NCBI GenBank assembly: GCA_002794775.1
Contig: NBAY01000046.1
Coordinates: 1-64,000 of the forward strand
Reading direction: 5' to 3'
Origin: Porodaedalea pini
Lineage: Eukaryota; Basidiomycota; Agaricomycetes; Hymenochaetales; Hymenochaetaceae
Length of the DNA: 64,000 bases
In this document: positions 1-10,274 of the stretch, in pieces
Layout of the letters: the number at the start of each line of letters is the position of its first letter
Numbering within the stretch: the stretch's first letter is position 1
Position numbers and translations under genes: made by a program
Notes under the pieces: model-generated
The model's input: the letters and a program-made list of their open reading frames with translations, nothing else
What the model was told of the DNA's origin: nothing
Database searches by the model: none

Positions 1-833
1 GGGCGCGTGCTTTGTGGGCGCTTGTGATGATGCTTGGGTGTCTGCGGCCAAGTCGAGATGCATAAATGCTCGAGCCAACAACGGCATAGAAAGACGTGGC
101 TGCTATCTCAAACATCCATGTAAGCCCCGAATCCACGCTTCAACTTGCAGCCGAAAGGCAAGTTACCGCGAAACTCGAACGCAAGGTACGATCTCGGCGC
201 CTATCAAAGAAGTGTCCTCGTATCTGAACATACCCGTGCTTTCAATAGCATTAAACGACTTCCGAGCAAGAAGCACTCGGAGACATCACAAACCTCAAAC
301 GCCGACTCATTGTGGAACGGGTCATCCAAAAGCGGAACTAGAACTTAGAACTTTTAGAAGAAGGCTACTTCGCTCGCGCCCGCGCGTACATGTTGACTCA
401 GACTCTGGTCTAAGCTGTATATGTGTCCAAGCTTAGGTGCTCTCCATCGCTATCAAGAAGATCTGCAATATATTAACTGGTTTTTCATCCTTTTCATTGG
501 ACCTTAATCTGATCTGAATACGAAGGTTCAGGCAATGCACGAATGATGTCCATTTGAAGAACTGACTATTGATCCCATAGCTCGAAACGTCCTAGTTTCT
601 AGATCCCCTCCCTCGAATTCGAATGCCCGGTCTCTCGGTAATGAACAAAGGAAGAATTTGATACTTGACATTGTCCTCGACGTCGCCGGTTCTTTGATTT
701 CTGCTGTGCGCTGCTCCTCTATCAAAACTCTCCCCCGAGGATCCCGTGCTCTGGCCACGTTCTTCTCAGACTAGTACCTCAGACAAGTGCTTTTCTCTTC
801 TGCAAGTCACTGTCACTATCCCAATCACAGGAC
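1..833. other. Left-edge stretch, no gene recognised
   Basis: I see no recognisable coding region here. The only longish open frame (14-436, plus) has no familiar motif and no supporting introns. The last part, from about 480, is presumably the 5' region of the SLATT gene starting at 834. Confidence 0.5.
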
Positions 834-2846
834 ATGTTTCCGAGTGTGCGGCACGAGCACGAGCACAGACAAGACGTGCATAATAGTGACGAGGAAACGC
901 ACTCTGCCTCTAGATCTGCCTTCTCTGCCACCGGGATGTCTGCCTCTGCATCTCTGACTGACTCGAACCGTGACATAGCGTCCGGAAGTCATCAACATCA
1001 GCCGTTGCCTCCCTTACCTCAGGCTACCACACGCGACTCATCGACACCTACGCCCTCTCCTAGAACCATCGGGACCACTCAGATGGACTCTGGTACTAGT
1101 ACTTCTGGTGCGAATACGATGGAGGCAGGTGGAAATGGAGGCAGCTTGGGCGTAGGTTTGGGCACGCCGTTGCCTCCTCCCCCTCCACACGCGCAACCCA
1201 CGCACACGCAGCCCGCACCGCTTATAATGCCCCACATCATAGAGTCGGAGTCGCCCACGTCTCTCGCAAGTTCTGGCACTCCTGCCCCCCCACCTCCTCC
1301 TTCTTTTCCTTCACAACCGCCCTCGCCGCCATTTCCCTCGCCGCCGCCTCCACCACGCGCGCCGCCCCAGCACCCCCGCTCGGGCGCACCAACATGGGCA
1401 CGATCGCACCCGGACGCTCGCTCTCCTTCCTCGCTGCACCGAGTCGAAGTCCGAGTGCTCGGACCAACATTGGACAGGGAACGGGATACGGTACCAGGAA
1501 TGGGAACGGATTCCAGCGCGACAGAGACAGAGAGCGCGGGTCGATCACGACGTCGATGGAAAAAGCCGGTATCCTGCTTGAGGATCCCGCAGATTTTTCT
1601 GCACATGTGTTCGACCTCAGTGGCAGTGGATTGGGCCGCAACGGTGATCGTGATCGGGACTCGCGGTACCGTGATAACGGGATTGGGATGCGCGGGTCGA
1701 TGCCCGTGCCCGTGCTGATGCCGGATGGGAGGGAGAGAGAGAGGGAGTGGGTGATGGGTGAAAATGGACAACGGACAAGGGGTGGGATCAGGGATGGAGT
1801 GGGTGGTGGAGGTGGAGGTGGGAGCGGGGGGATGAGGATGGATGGGGACAGCGACTCGATTGGTATTCCGGTACGTGTTTCGTGTTTTGCTTTTTGAAAA
1901 ATTTAGTATTAATGTCTATTTCTTCAATCCATATCTCTCATCCACTTCGAACCCGAATATCAACTCCGCTATCGAACACCAAACTAAATGCTCAACGATG
2001 ATTTGATCTCGTTCAATTTGCGAAATTGAAACTATGGCAGCGCCTGCCACGAACGGTGCACGAGCGCTTGCAGCCGACAATCGACCACGCGATGGCCGAG
2101 GAGGTGAAGTATGCGCGAAAAGGTACGCATTTCCTCACTGCCTTCCTTTCTCTTTTTATTCCTCCTTTTGACTATAGTTTCTCTTCCTCTTTTTCTTACT
2201 AATTTATGCTCTTTTGCGTTATTTCTTCTTCTTTTTTCTTTGTGATTCGCATATATGCACGTTTCTGTACAATTCTGTATGCAATATCGGACTGACTTCC
2301 TTGTACAGCAAAGCTAACCGGGTACGCACTGAACACCGCGATCGGGCTGCAGGTCTTCCTTAGCGCGCTTATCACTGCGCTCTCAGCGGTTACGTCTGGC
2401 AGACGGGTGCGTAGTCTTCTCCCTCCCTCCACATACACTTAATCTTATTCAACTCCCTGCAGACGCAAATAATGACCTCGATTCTGGGCGGCGCAGGCAC
2501 CGTCGTTGCTTCTTACCTCGCACGTGCGCGAGGGTCGAACGAGCCCGAGCTTTCTATAGCGCGCACGAAGGACCTGCAGCGCTTCGTGCGCACGTGCGAT
2601 GCATTCGTGCAGGATCATGGGCTTGAGACCGGATTTGAAGACGGAGATGGGAAGGAAGGAGATATGCAGCGGGCACACGAGCTGGATGAGCGGATTCGGA
2701 GACTGCGGAACGAGTTGGAGCATTTGTTGGGTAATGGGGATGGGTGAGTGCGCCTTGCATCTTCATCCCTTTGTCGATTTGGAACTGTGGAAGGCTGATG
2801 GAGACTTTTTTTTTGTAGGGAACGTAGGCTAGCGCCGCCTGTCTAA
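834..2846 (+). CDS. Fungal SLATT-domain (SMODS/SLOG-associating 2TM) protein, copy 1
   Basis: A long Pro/Ser/Gly-rich N-terminal region is followed by a compact membrane domain of the fungal SLATT type. SLATT proteins in prokaryotes are thought to be pore-forming effectors of nucleotide-signalled conflict systems; the fungal role is unknown. Exons read: 834-1870, 2041-2122 (starts RLPRTVHERL), 2309-2406 (IGLQVFLSALITALSAVTSG, first helix), 2463-2743 (TQIMTSILGGAGTVVASYLA, second helix, then a coiled segment ending LDERIRRLRNELEHLLGNGDG), 2819-2846. All later junctions are GT-AG and match copy 2 at 31,760-33,795. The first exon changes frame between about 1270 and 1390. A GT-AG intron at 1270-1370 would join the frames in phase; otherwise it is a frameshift in low-complexity DNA. 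Start ATG 834 is chosen because copy 2 begins with the same MFPS. Confidence 0.75.
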
Positions 2847-3679
2847 TCAAGTTTGTTCTCCGACTAGCAATTGCGAGCATTTCTGAGTTCTACAGCAGCA
2901 GTCCTGTTCTCGTCCATCCCTTGCCGACATCTGTATCTATAGCGTCTTCTGCGTTTGATAGTCTTTCGCGTTTCGCGTTTGGTATTTCGTTTCGGGCCTC
3001 CTTACATTACGCTATGCTCATTGTCGCTGTTAAGACAAACAACTGTAATTTAGTAAAATTAATCTAAGACCTGTTCAGTTAGATGACTGAATTTCTTCCC
3101 GCACTTTAGTATCATCCATCTCATCCACTCATCCGGTAATCAGCAGGTATCACTAAGATAGTACAGCAATGCGACAGCACTACATAAGGCCAAAGTCAGA
3201 CATACGATCGATGTTGCTTATGCAAGTCAAACTTTCAAGCCTTTCTGTCTGACTGCTGCTAGGAATAATATTAATCTTTCAGAAAAATGTATAAGAAGGG
3301 ATATCCAGCGTAGCGTAGTAGCCAAGAACAGCAGAATCGAGACAATATTCAGATTTCATCACAATATTAACACCTTCGCAAATGGCTTCGGTACCTAACA
3401 GTCACTTTCCCACGATAATATGAGGACGTTTCCCATGCTTTACTTCTCTTCTTACGTAACCGATTTGAGCCTTTTACATATCCTCTCAAGGTTTTTCATC
3501 TCCAGCCACTAGTATGGTAGTATTGTTCCAGACCCTGCGTCCTCGTTCCTATCGCTCTGCTATATTCTTATAAAGTCCTCTTATATGTTTATCACTCATC
3601 AGCGCGGCGAAGTGAATGACGTAAGTACTACCATGCCATCATCTTCCCGTTAAATTATGGGCATACTCGTGATTTCAGG
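2847..3679. other. Intergenic, nothing recognised
   Basis: AT-rich stretch downstream of the SLATT gene. I see no coding exon, repeat array or RNA gene in it. Confidence 0.5.
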
Positions 3680-4600
3680 CCTTCTATATCATCACATTGA
3701 GTTTCTGCACCTTGAGCGGCTGCAACTTTACCGCTTTGGAGGCAAGATGGTGGGGAGCGGGGAGGACCGCTTCGTTGATCAGAAAGAATACATGGTCATC
3801 TGGTAGCTCTACATGCCCGACCTCTGTGAGGTTGCGTTGTCTCTGGATCTCGTTTGGGCGTGGGCGAACCTGATGTGGTCTCAATGCGCTGTAGAACCTC
3901 ACCGTCGTACCGCACCCGAAAGAAGCAGGAAAGCACGAGGCTCACAGTAGGGAGCGCCGCAACTATCGCTAATATAACCCGCTTCCGAATGTCCCTGAAT
4001 TCACCAAGAAATGTGCAGCCAAATAATGTGGAGGAGGAACTATTACCCGCAGACTTCGTGGACGACCTTGAAGGTGACATGGGTTTTCACAAGCGAATCG
4101 GATTCGGTTTTGTAGTTGGTTTTCACCCTTTCCGTGTTGAGTTCTGCCGTTGATCCTCGGCCCATCTGTCCAAACACTTCGTCGAGAAATTTATCAAGGA
4201 AGTTTGCTTTGCGGTGCGATATGAACGGTCTACAATGCATTCAACACGTGAGTAGCACCAAGTTCTGTCGGTTCCCTTTTACTTGATGGGATTCACCCTT
4301 TTTCTATCTAAAGCAACGACTCTCACAAGGAGAATCCGAGAACTGTGCCGCCCTCGATCGGACTTCTAAAGTATCCAGCCCTCTTTGCCGTGCTGTCTTC
4401 GTCATGAGCAAGATTCTTTCACGTCCGAGCGATGCCGTAATGAAAGCGGTACCTGTACAATGCCAATTCCGTGTCTCGAGATTCAAGCCGGCGACTCCTC
4501 GTGCGATCTCGATCACCTTATAAGTTTCGTCGTTGATCTTCGTTGCATCTTTATCCGAAGCCCGATATGAAGCGTCATAAGTGATGGCAAAGAGGAACAT
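3680..4600 (-). other. Possible unidentified minus-strand gene or relic
   Basis: Short minus-strand open segments look more protein-like than chance. One is 4600-4304 (starts MFLFAITYDASYRASDKDAT, then ARGVAGLNLE), one is 4240-4043, and one is 4080-3796 with a hydrophobic stretch (ILAIVAALPTVSLVLSCFF). They could be exons of one gene divergent from the DUF6534 gene that starts at 4769. I cannot name a family, and a continuous spliced frame is not certain. It may equally be an eroded gene. Confidence 0.25.
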
Positions 4601-4768
4601 GCGCGGAATGGACGATTAGTCGAGGTGCTGTGATTGAACACTGCATTGAGAGTACGAGTACCGCGCGAAGGGGAGACAATCTTCTTCATCTCGTAATCCC
4701 CGCTCTCTTTTAAAACCCCTCGAACTTGTCACTAGAGGTCGCGCCTCAGATTCCTGAACTTTGAAGCC

Positions 4769-6552
4769 ATGAGCACGCCCTCGACGAGCGTAGACCTCGA
4801 CAACACGGTGTGGTATTATATTAACCACAGGGGCGACTGCGTTACACTGACACTCGAGAGCTTCAGATTGGAGCGCTGTTCATCGGGGTGGTGTGAGTCG
4901 CACGTTGTCTTAACCTTTCGAACGGCATCGCTGAGATAGTTTCCTCTATGAAGGGTGGCTATGGGGTACGTGAAGCAGAGTCTCATGATGCAACATCGTT
5001 GATTGTCTACTGACAGGCTCTGGGGAGTGTCCTCAGTCCAGATGTACTATTACTTCATCGTATGTGCTTGTCTTTTATTTTCCTTCATTATTTTTCAAAG
5101 TGCGGAAATGCGATTGTCTTACACTATTCTCCATCCGAAAACGCAGCAATACCCGAAGGACGCGTGGTGGCTGAAAGTCCTGGTGATTGAATCTCATCCA
5201 AAATTCTTATGGGCTAGCTTACGCAAAAGGAAAAAAACTATTGCAGGTCATGTTGGGTTGGGTACTCGACACTGCACATCAAGGCCTGGTCACGCAAACA
5301 TGCTACGTTTACCTAGTCTCGCACCGCGGAAACCCAACATTCCTCCATGTAATCGTGCCGACGCTTATGGTACGTGGAAGCGAATCAACAAGTGTACCAC
5401 GTCCACTTATTGTTTATAATATGACACGTCGCAGGTCATGGTTCTGCTGAGTGTATGTCTTACTCTTAATTAAGTTTGGGACGCAACCTAATATCTTGGC
5501 CATTTAGGCTATCGTCTGTTTGCTTGTTCAAACATTCCTGGTGTACCGCGCATGGAAATGTAAGTGCTCTTCTTGCGAAACATCTCGGCTGGAAATTTAA
5601 CATGCCTTCAGTAAGCAACAGAAATTTACTGATTACAGTACCATTATTAGCACTCACTGCGGCACAGTTCATCACGACAACAAGTAAGTTGCCTCTTTTC
5701 TAGCTATGCATCCGTTCCGCCAAATGATTTATCTGATACCTGCAGTCTTCTTCGACAAAGGGATACACATGTCATCCTTCGCAGACGTGCTGTCGATTTC
5801 ATGGCCATCGAAGATATCTAACAGTCTCGCTGCGGCGACGGACATCTGCATTGCCATCACACTCATCTTCCTGCTACACCGTTGCCGGACTGGCTTCAAA
5901 CGCTCTGAAGCGATTATCAACCGTCTCATCCTCTTCACGATCAACTCTGGAGCACTCACGAGCATCTTTGCACTGTTCGTCGTCTTCTTTGTGAGTGCTT
6001 CACCATTTCTTTCTTCATTCGCCTGCGACTCATTGTGCTGATGTCTATGTACCGACAGAACTCAATCTACCCTGATGCACTCATCTACCTCGCATTCTAT
6101 ATCTGCATCAGTAGGCGTACGTCTTCACATCTTACATCTTACTTCGATATTAGTTATTCATCACAAAAATTGTTCCTGAAGTGTACATAAATACGCTTTT
6201 CGCATCGTGAGTCGCCTATTGCCCTCTTCTGATGATTGACTGAGTTCCTATCTGGTTAAAGTCTGAATGTACGAAACGTGACGCGGGAAGGCTTCGAAGT
6301 ATCGAACGACCAATTCTCAACAAGAATCGTATCGTGGAGATACACGGAACGTGAGCCGCGTGCAGCGAACTGGGTATAATTTTGACCTTCCTCTTCCGCC
6401 AGTCAGAAAAGAATAACTATTGTTGCTTGTAGTCACAGGACAACCACATCCCGACGGTCCATACGGAGACAGAGGCGATGCACGGGGTGGATGACACCGT
6501 AGTAGACGATCTGGAAAATGGCGGGACCAAGGTGCGTGGACTTGCATTTTAG
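4769..6552 (+). CDS. DUF6534-family multi-pass membrane protein
   Basis: An integral membrane protein of the large, uncharacterised agaricomycete DUF6534 family (about seven helices, no established function). Spliced reading: MSTPSTSVDLDNT (4769-4807), then IGALFIGVV, LWGVSSVQMYYYFI, QYPKDAWWLKVL, VMLGWVLDTAHQGLVTQTCY, AIVCLLVQTFLVYRAWK, LSNRNLLITVPLLALTAAQF, a long exon with the family signature HRCRTGFKRSEAIINRLILF, and ISRLYINTLFASLNVRN. The tail is acidic, around EMHG-type residues, ending at TAG 6550-6552. About eleven to twelve exons are joined by short GT-AG introns, and the frame stays open. The order GALFIG, YYYF, YPKD, D-x-x-HQ, TGFK, INRL and LNxRN matches the family from end to end, so the call is firm even though the function is not. 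Its 5' region is shared with the possible minus-strand gene at 3680-4600. Confidence 0.85.
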
Positions 6553-6989
6553 TCGGCTGTGGTCAACGGTTACTATTCTTTTGTCTAGCTAACTGTAGAT
6601 CCTCCCCTCATTCATGAGAGTGCGCATGATAAGTCGGAACATAACTATTCGAACGACAGTAAAGCATATTTCGTCGCAGTGTAAATTTGCGGAAGGAAAT
6701 TTGAAGAAACTGTGAATCTGTAAAGTCTGCGGTTTGGAACTCTACTTTTCGCGGACTTGAAATATTCTTTGTTATGTATAAACATTATACGTGTGACTTC
6801 TCACTGTTTCTACTAACAAGATAATGAATTGTCAAGCCACGCAGAAGAATTTGCGCCAGCACGTTAGCCTCGTAGCCAGGATCATACTAGTACTGTAGCA
6901 ATTTCTCAGCCTTTCAATATGCTCTGTATGACAATGATAACGATCATGTATATACACGCTTTTTATGACCGCTTCGCCGGAAAGCGGAC
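6553..6989. other. Intergenic, nothing recognised
   Basis: Spacer between the DUF6534 gene and the broken end of permease copy A. I see no coding signal. Homology to the other permease copies stops near 6,990-7,005, so the missing half of copy A is not here. Confidence 0.45.
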
Positions 6990-8372
6990 AGTGTGGAGCG
7001 ACCCATATACCCGGAAGAGACCATTTACGATTTGAGGTAAACAACTGCAAGTCCTTTAGAATATCCTTTCTGGATAGTCGCAAGGACAGAATCCCGATAG
7101 TATTAGTGATGGCACCATGGAGAGAGCGCCATGTGACTGAACAAAACAGTAGAAGAGAGCGATGAAGGTACGTCGACGAGAACAGCCTTCGTGGACAGTG
7201 CATCTGTCAATACACGAAGCCAACCTTATGAGGAGTAAGTTGTATTTACCATCTCCAACCCCCTGATTCCACGCTTCCCTTCCATGTTGGAAAGGATACC
7301 GGCTGCCATCAGTTAAGAATAAGCTCCCTCCATTCAGAATACGCCGAGTCAGCTTGAACTCAAGCGACCACCTACACTTCCGAATGCACTCGAGCACATC
7401 ATGTCTAAGAACAAACTATAGCTCCTATAATAAGAAAAGAGCTCAACACTGGATGTATGATTCATTTATAATCGGTGGTACCATCCAAGTATACCATCGT
7501 GAAAGAAAATAAACAGTGCCAGAATTAAAAGCAGCCTGCTAGTAAGAGAGAAATAGGACTTGATAGCGTAGTGTCTCTACTGATGTGTACGCACTTCGGG
7601 GAATCCTATAAATACTCGGCAAACTAAATTCTCAGCATAATTATGAGTGATCTGTTAGGCCTGTCAATTCAACGCAAGCGGAATTTGGATCTTGAAGGTA
7701 TCTGAAAGAGTTTACACCAGTCATTGCGCTCGTTAATCCCCAGCCAATGCCACATAACCCAATATACAGCAACGGTCTACATGTTCAGGACATAGACGAG
7801 CAGAACCCTATTTGTTAAGTTTTATTTTCTATTTCCCTCTGCGTACCTTGAGACTCGGTTTAACATCTGCTCGGTTAAATAATAAATATCGGGGTTGCCC
7901 TTGGCGCTGGAAACCTGACCGCTTACGGAATTTGAGTCATACAGTATGACGTGTACGGAATAGCTACGATAGTATTATACTATATATCTGAACCGACATC
8001 CGCTATGAGAGATCACAATAACAGCACATCAGAAGTCATACCTGACAGGCCGAGGTCCTGTTCGAGGCCCTTCAGTCGTGCATTTCTCTAAACGGGACTG
8101 AACATCGGTGAACTCAAGTAAACCGTGAGCTTACGTCAACGTAGAGCATGAGATACATGAGGACGATGGTGGGGCGTGAATCGTACGTCCAGCTTGCGCA
8201 GGAGGCGTTTCTCTGCGATAGTTCGCTCTTTCGGAGACTTGACAACTGGACCCGAGGCTTCATCGACTTTATCCTCGGACGTTCGCGACTTGCAGGAATT
8301 TTCGGGGATTTCACAGACTTCATGAAGGCTTTGCTCTGCAACAGACTCGTCGGAATCGAGTTGTGCGTCCAT
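6990..8372 (-). pseudogene. Permease copy A (MFS, Dal5/TNA1-like), truncated and frameshifted
   Basis: This is the N-terminal half of the same permease gene found intact six more times in the window. The start MDAQLDSDESVAEQ is at 8372. Exons run through the helix pair, the WYTRK loop, MAAGILSNMEGKRG-type coding (near 7,300) and the small exon ending WSLPG (about 7,005). Beyond that the sequence is unrelated, so roughly the last 270 residues are absent. An extra C in a C-run (around 8,170) also shifts the frame in the first exon: it reads RFTPHHRPH where siblings read RFMPTIVLMY. It is therefore a pseudogene. Its first exon is closest to copies B and F. Confidence 0.8.
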
Positions 8373-8812
8373 GGTAGTAGAAAGGAGGAATGCAAGAGAT
8401 GGCTAGTCGATCCTGCGCTGACAACCAGCAGTAGCAAACTCCACGTTCCCTATCCCCGCAGCGCTCGCGCAGAAGCATCAAACATTGTTCCGAATGCCGT
8501 TATATAGGATAGAAGCACTCATCTTATGATCTGAATGGACAATTGTATGCGGAAGCTTCAGAGTTCCCCTGACATATAGGAACTCGTAATGCAGAAGGCA
8601 ATTCGAGGCGGATCCTTTGGTCTGTAATGCCTTCAAGTAACCTGTCCAAACAAACCTCTAATTAGCGTGCGAGATGTTCCTTTTCTCAATCTGACACAGC
8701 TGGATAGCAATGATCATCTGATTAAAGGGGGAATAATCTCCTCGTGCACATTGAGTAGAGACGATCAGCTCCACGAAGAAAAGGAAACGTGACAGCAGTA
8801 CACATACTTACC
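8373..8812. other. Spacer between partner X-A and permease A
   Basis: A counterpart of this 450-670 bp spacer lies between X and the permease in every module, and parts of it are recognisably conserved between modules. It presumably carries the permease promoter. I see no clear coding exon in it. Confidence 0.4.
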
Positions 8813-9600
8813 TTTGAACTCTCCCTTCCCCGTCCGTCCCTTTCGTGCCATCTTTGCTTCACGAAACTGCTCATCGACCCAGAACTTTTTCTCTGAGCGT
8901 CCACGGTCTCAGCGATTGTTTCCTCCGAAGGTGTCTCCGAACCAGCTTCATTCGATTTCTGCGGAGCGAATCCCTCCGCGAGCTCCCATTTCGCAACAGG
9001 ACGCCGCGCTTCCGTCAGAAACGCTGAGTCGTACACATTTGTAAAGCGCGAACGTCCCGAGCTGGATGCCGTCAATCCCTGTCTCCGCGGGAGACTTGTT
9101 CGCATCCGATAGTGTACGGTGAGTCGCAGCGTATGGCAAACCGCACCAGGCCACGAGGGTAGTAAGTAGACACTCCGCTAGTTCCTAGAGCTGTCGATGA
9201 AAGTGCAACTCGCGCGACGAAGGACAGGGAAGTATCGATTATGAACATGAAGGGTGTCAACGCATTCGCTAGACCCATGGTAAGGTCCGCACGAGAGAAC
9301 CGTGGTAGAGTATTGTCGGTGATACCGGCAAGTCTGGTTCTGATGCTGACTTCCTCTCGAACGAGTCTTAGCGGTGAACTCGAATGTGAGATGAAAGCTC
9401 GAGAGTCTGAGTTAAGCATAGGAGTTCGTAGGCGAATCCTAGCACTGTAAAGGATTTCCATTGTAGAGTAGATAAATATGTGAGAATTACGGAGAGAATA
9501 GACAGCATCTCTTCAGCACCGCTCGATGTGCAAACTGAGAAAACGAACTCCACGTGATTAGAAGGCGCGCGTGCATAGACCACATGACTACGACGCGTCG
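8813..9600 (-). pseudogene. Module partner locus X, copy A
   Basis: An unidentified sequence family that lies just upstream of each permease copy in the same direction. Recognisable pieces in order: an AYELLCLTQT-like hydrophobic piece, NTLP...SRAD, ALTPFMFIIDTSL (hydrophobic), then a hydrophilic C-terminal exon ending WELAEGFAPQKSNEAGSETP...ETIAETVDAQ and a shared splice donor after ...SK (about 8,812). The pieces are not in one frame, so either several short introns or frameshifts separate them. It resembles the tail of a multi-pass membrane protein; a link to DUF6533-type proteins is only a guess. Every copy here looks at least partly decayed. Confidence 0.45.
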
Positions 9601-9654
9601 ATTAAGTCGGAGCTCAAAAATGAAGTCTTCTTGAAGACTTTGCCCGCTGACGCT

Positions 9655-9830
9655 AACAATGACCTCAATCCTCGGTGGTTCCGGTACCATTGTCTCCTTA
9701 TACATTGCGCTCGCTCAGCCCGAACTGATCCGAACAGTTTATAGCGCTTACGAAGGACCTGCAGAGATTTGTGCGCGTGTGCGATGTGTTCGTGCAGGAT
9801 CATGGACTCGAAACAATGTTGATTGTGTAT
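9655..9830 (+). pseudogene. Fragment of SLATT gene exon 4
   Basis: The stretch beginning MTSILGGSGTIV is a diverged copy of exon 4 of the SLATT gene at 2463-2743 (MTSILGGAGTVV). At DNA level the shared parts include CGAAGGACCTGCAG and TCGTGCAGGATCATGG, in the same order and strand. A deletion after the second helix breaks the frame. Neither the other exons nor the low-complexity N-terminus are present. It sits between modules A and B, so SLATT DNA was once copied together with, or into, the permease array. Confidence 0.8.
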
Positions 9831-10274
9831 CATCCACTGGAATATTGACAGCTTTGAAAAAATTTCAAGGCACACGCTGATTCAAACGAATTAACATTTG
9901 CCCTTGTTACCCCAGTTGCTCCTCGCATCTGCGTATTGCTGGAGTTCGACGTCTTCGCGCGTTGGAATGGTAGAAGGGGTCCGAGAGGTGCCGACTGGAT
10001 CCGTACATCGGCAATGCTTACCGACAGAGATCACGTTACTGCAACGCCTTGTTTCAGATCGGATTTCAAAATTATTTTCAGACAAAGGATGCTTGTAATT
10101 TGGTTGGCCGAGAAACAGGTGCATCATCGGCGCCGCCCGAACGCAAGGTAAGTTTGAATCGTGAAATCGTTGAGAAGACTCGGATCCAATCAATAAAAAT
10201 CACTATTCTTTGGCCTCGCTCAACAGTCTAACACTGGAAAGAGATATAAAAAACTAAAGAAACCTATTTTTATC
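9831..10274. other. Spacer, nothing recognised
   Basis: Region between the SLATT fragment and the 3' end of permease B. The short open frames on both strands (up to 100 codons) show no known motif and no conservation with other modules. Confidence 0.4.

Noticed and set aside
1079..1771. Long antisense open frame (230 codons, Gly/Arg-rich) opposite SLATT copy 1
   Set aside because: It is the complement of a proline/serine-rich GC-biased exon; no splice or motif support, and the plus-strand reading is confirmed by the paralogue.
9891..10193. 100-codon minus-strand open frame between modules A and B
   Set aside because: No recognisable domain, no conservation in other modules, no convincing exon boundaries.
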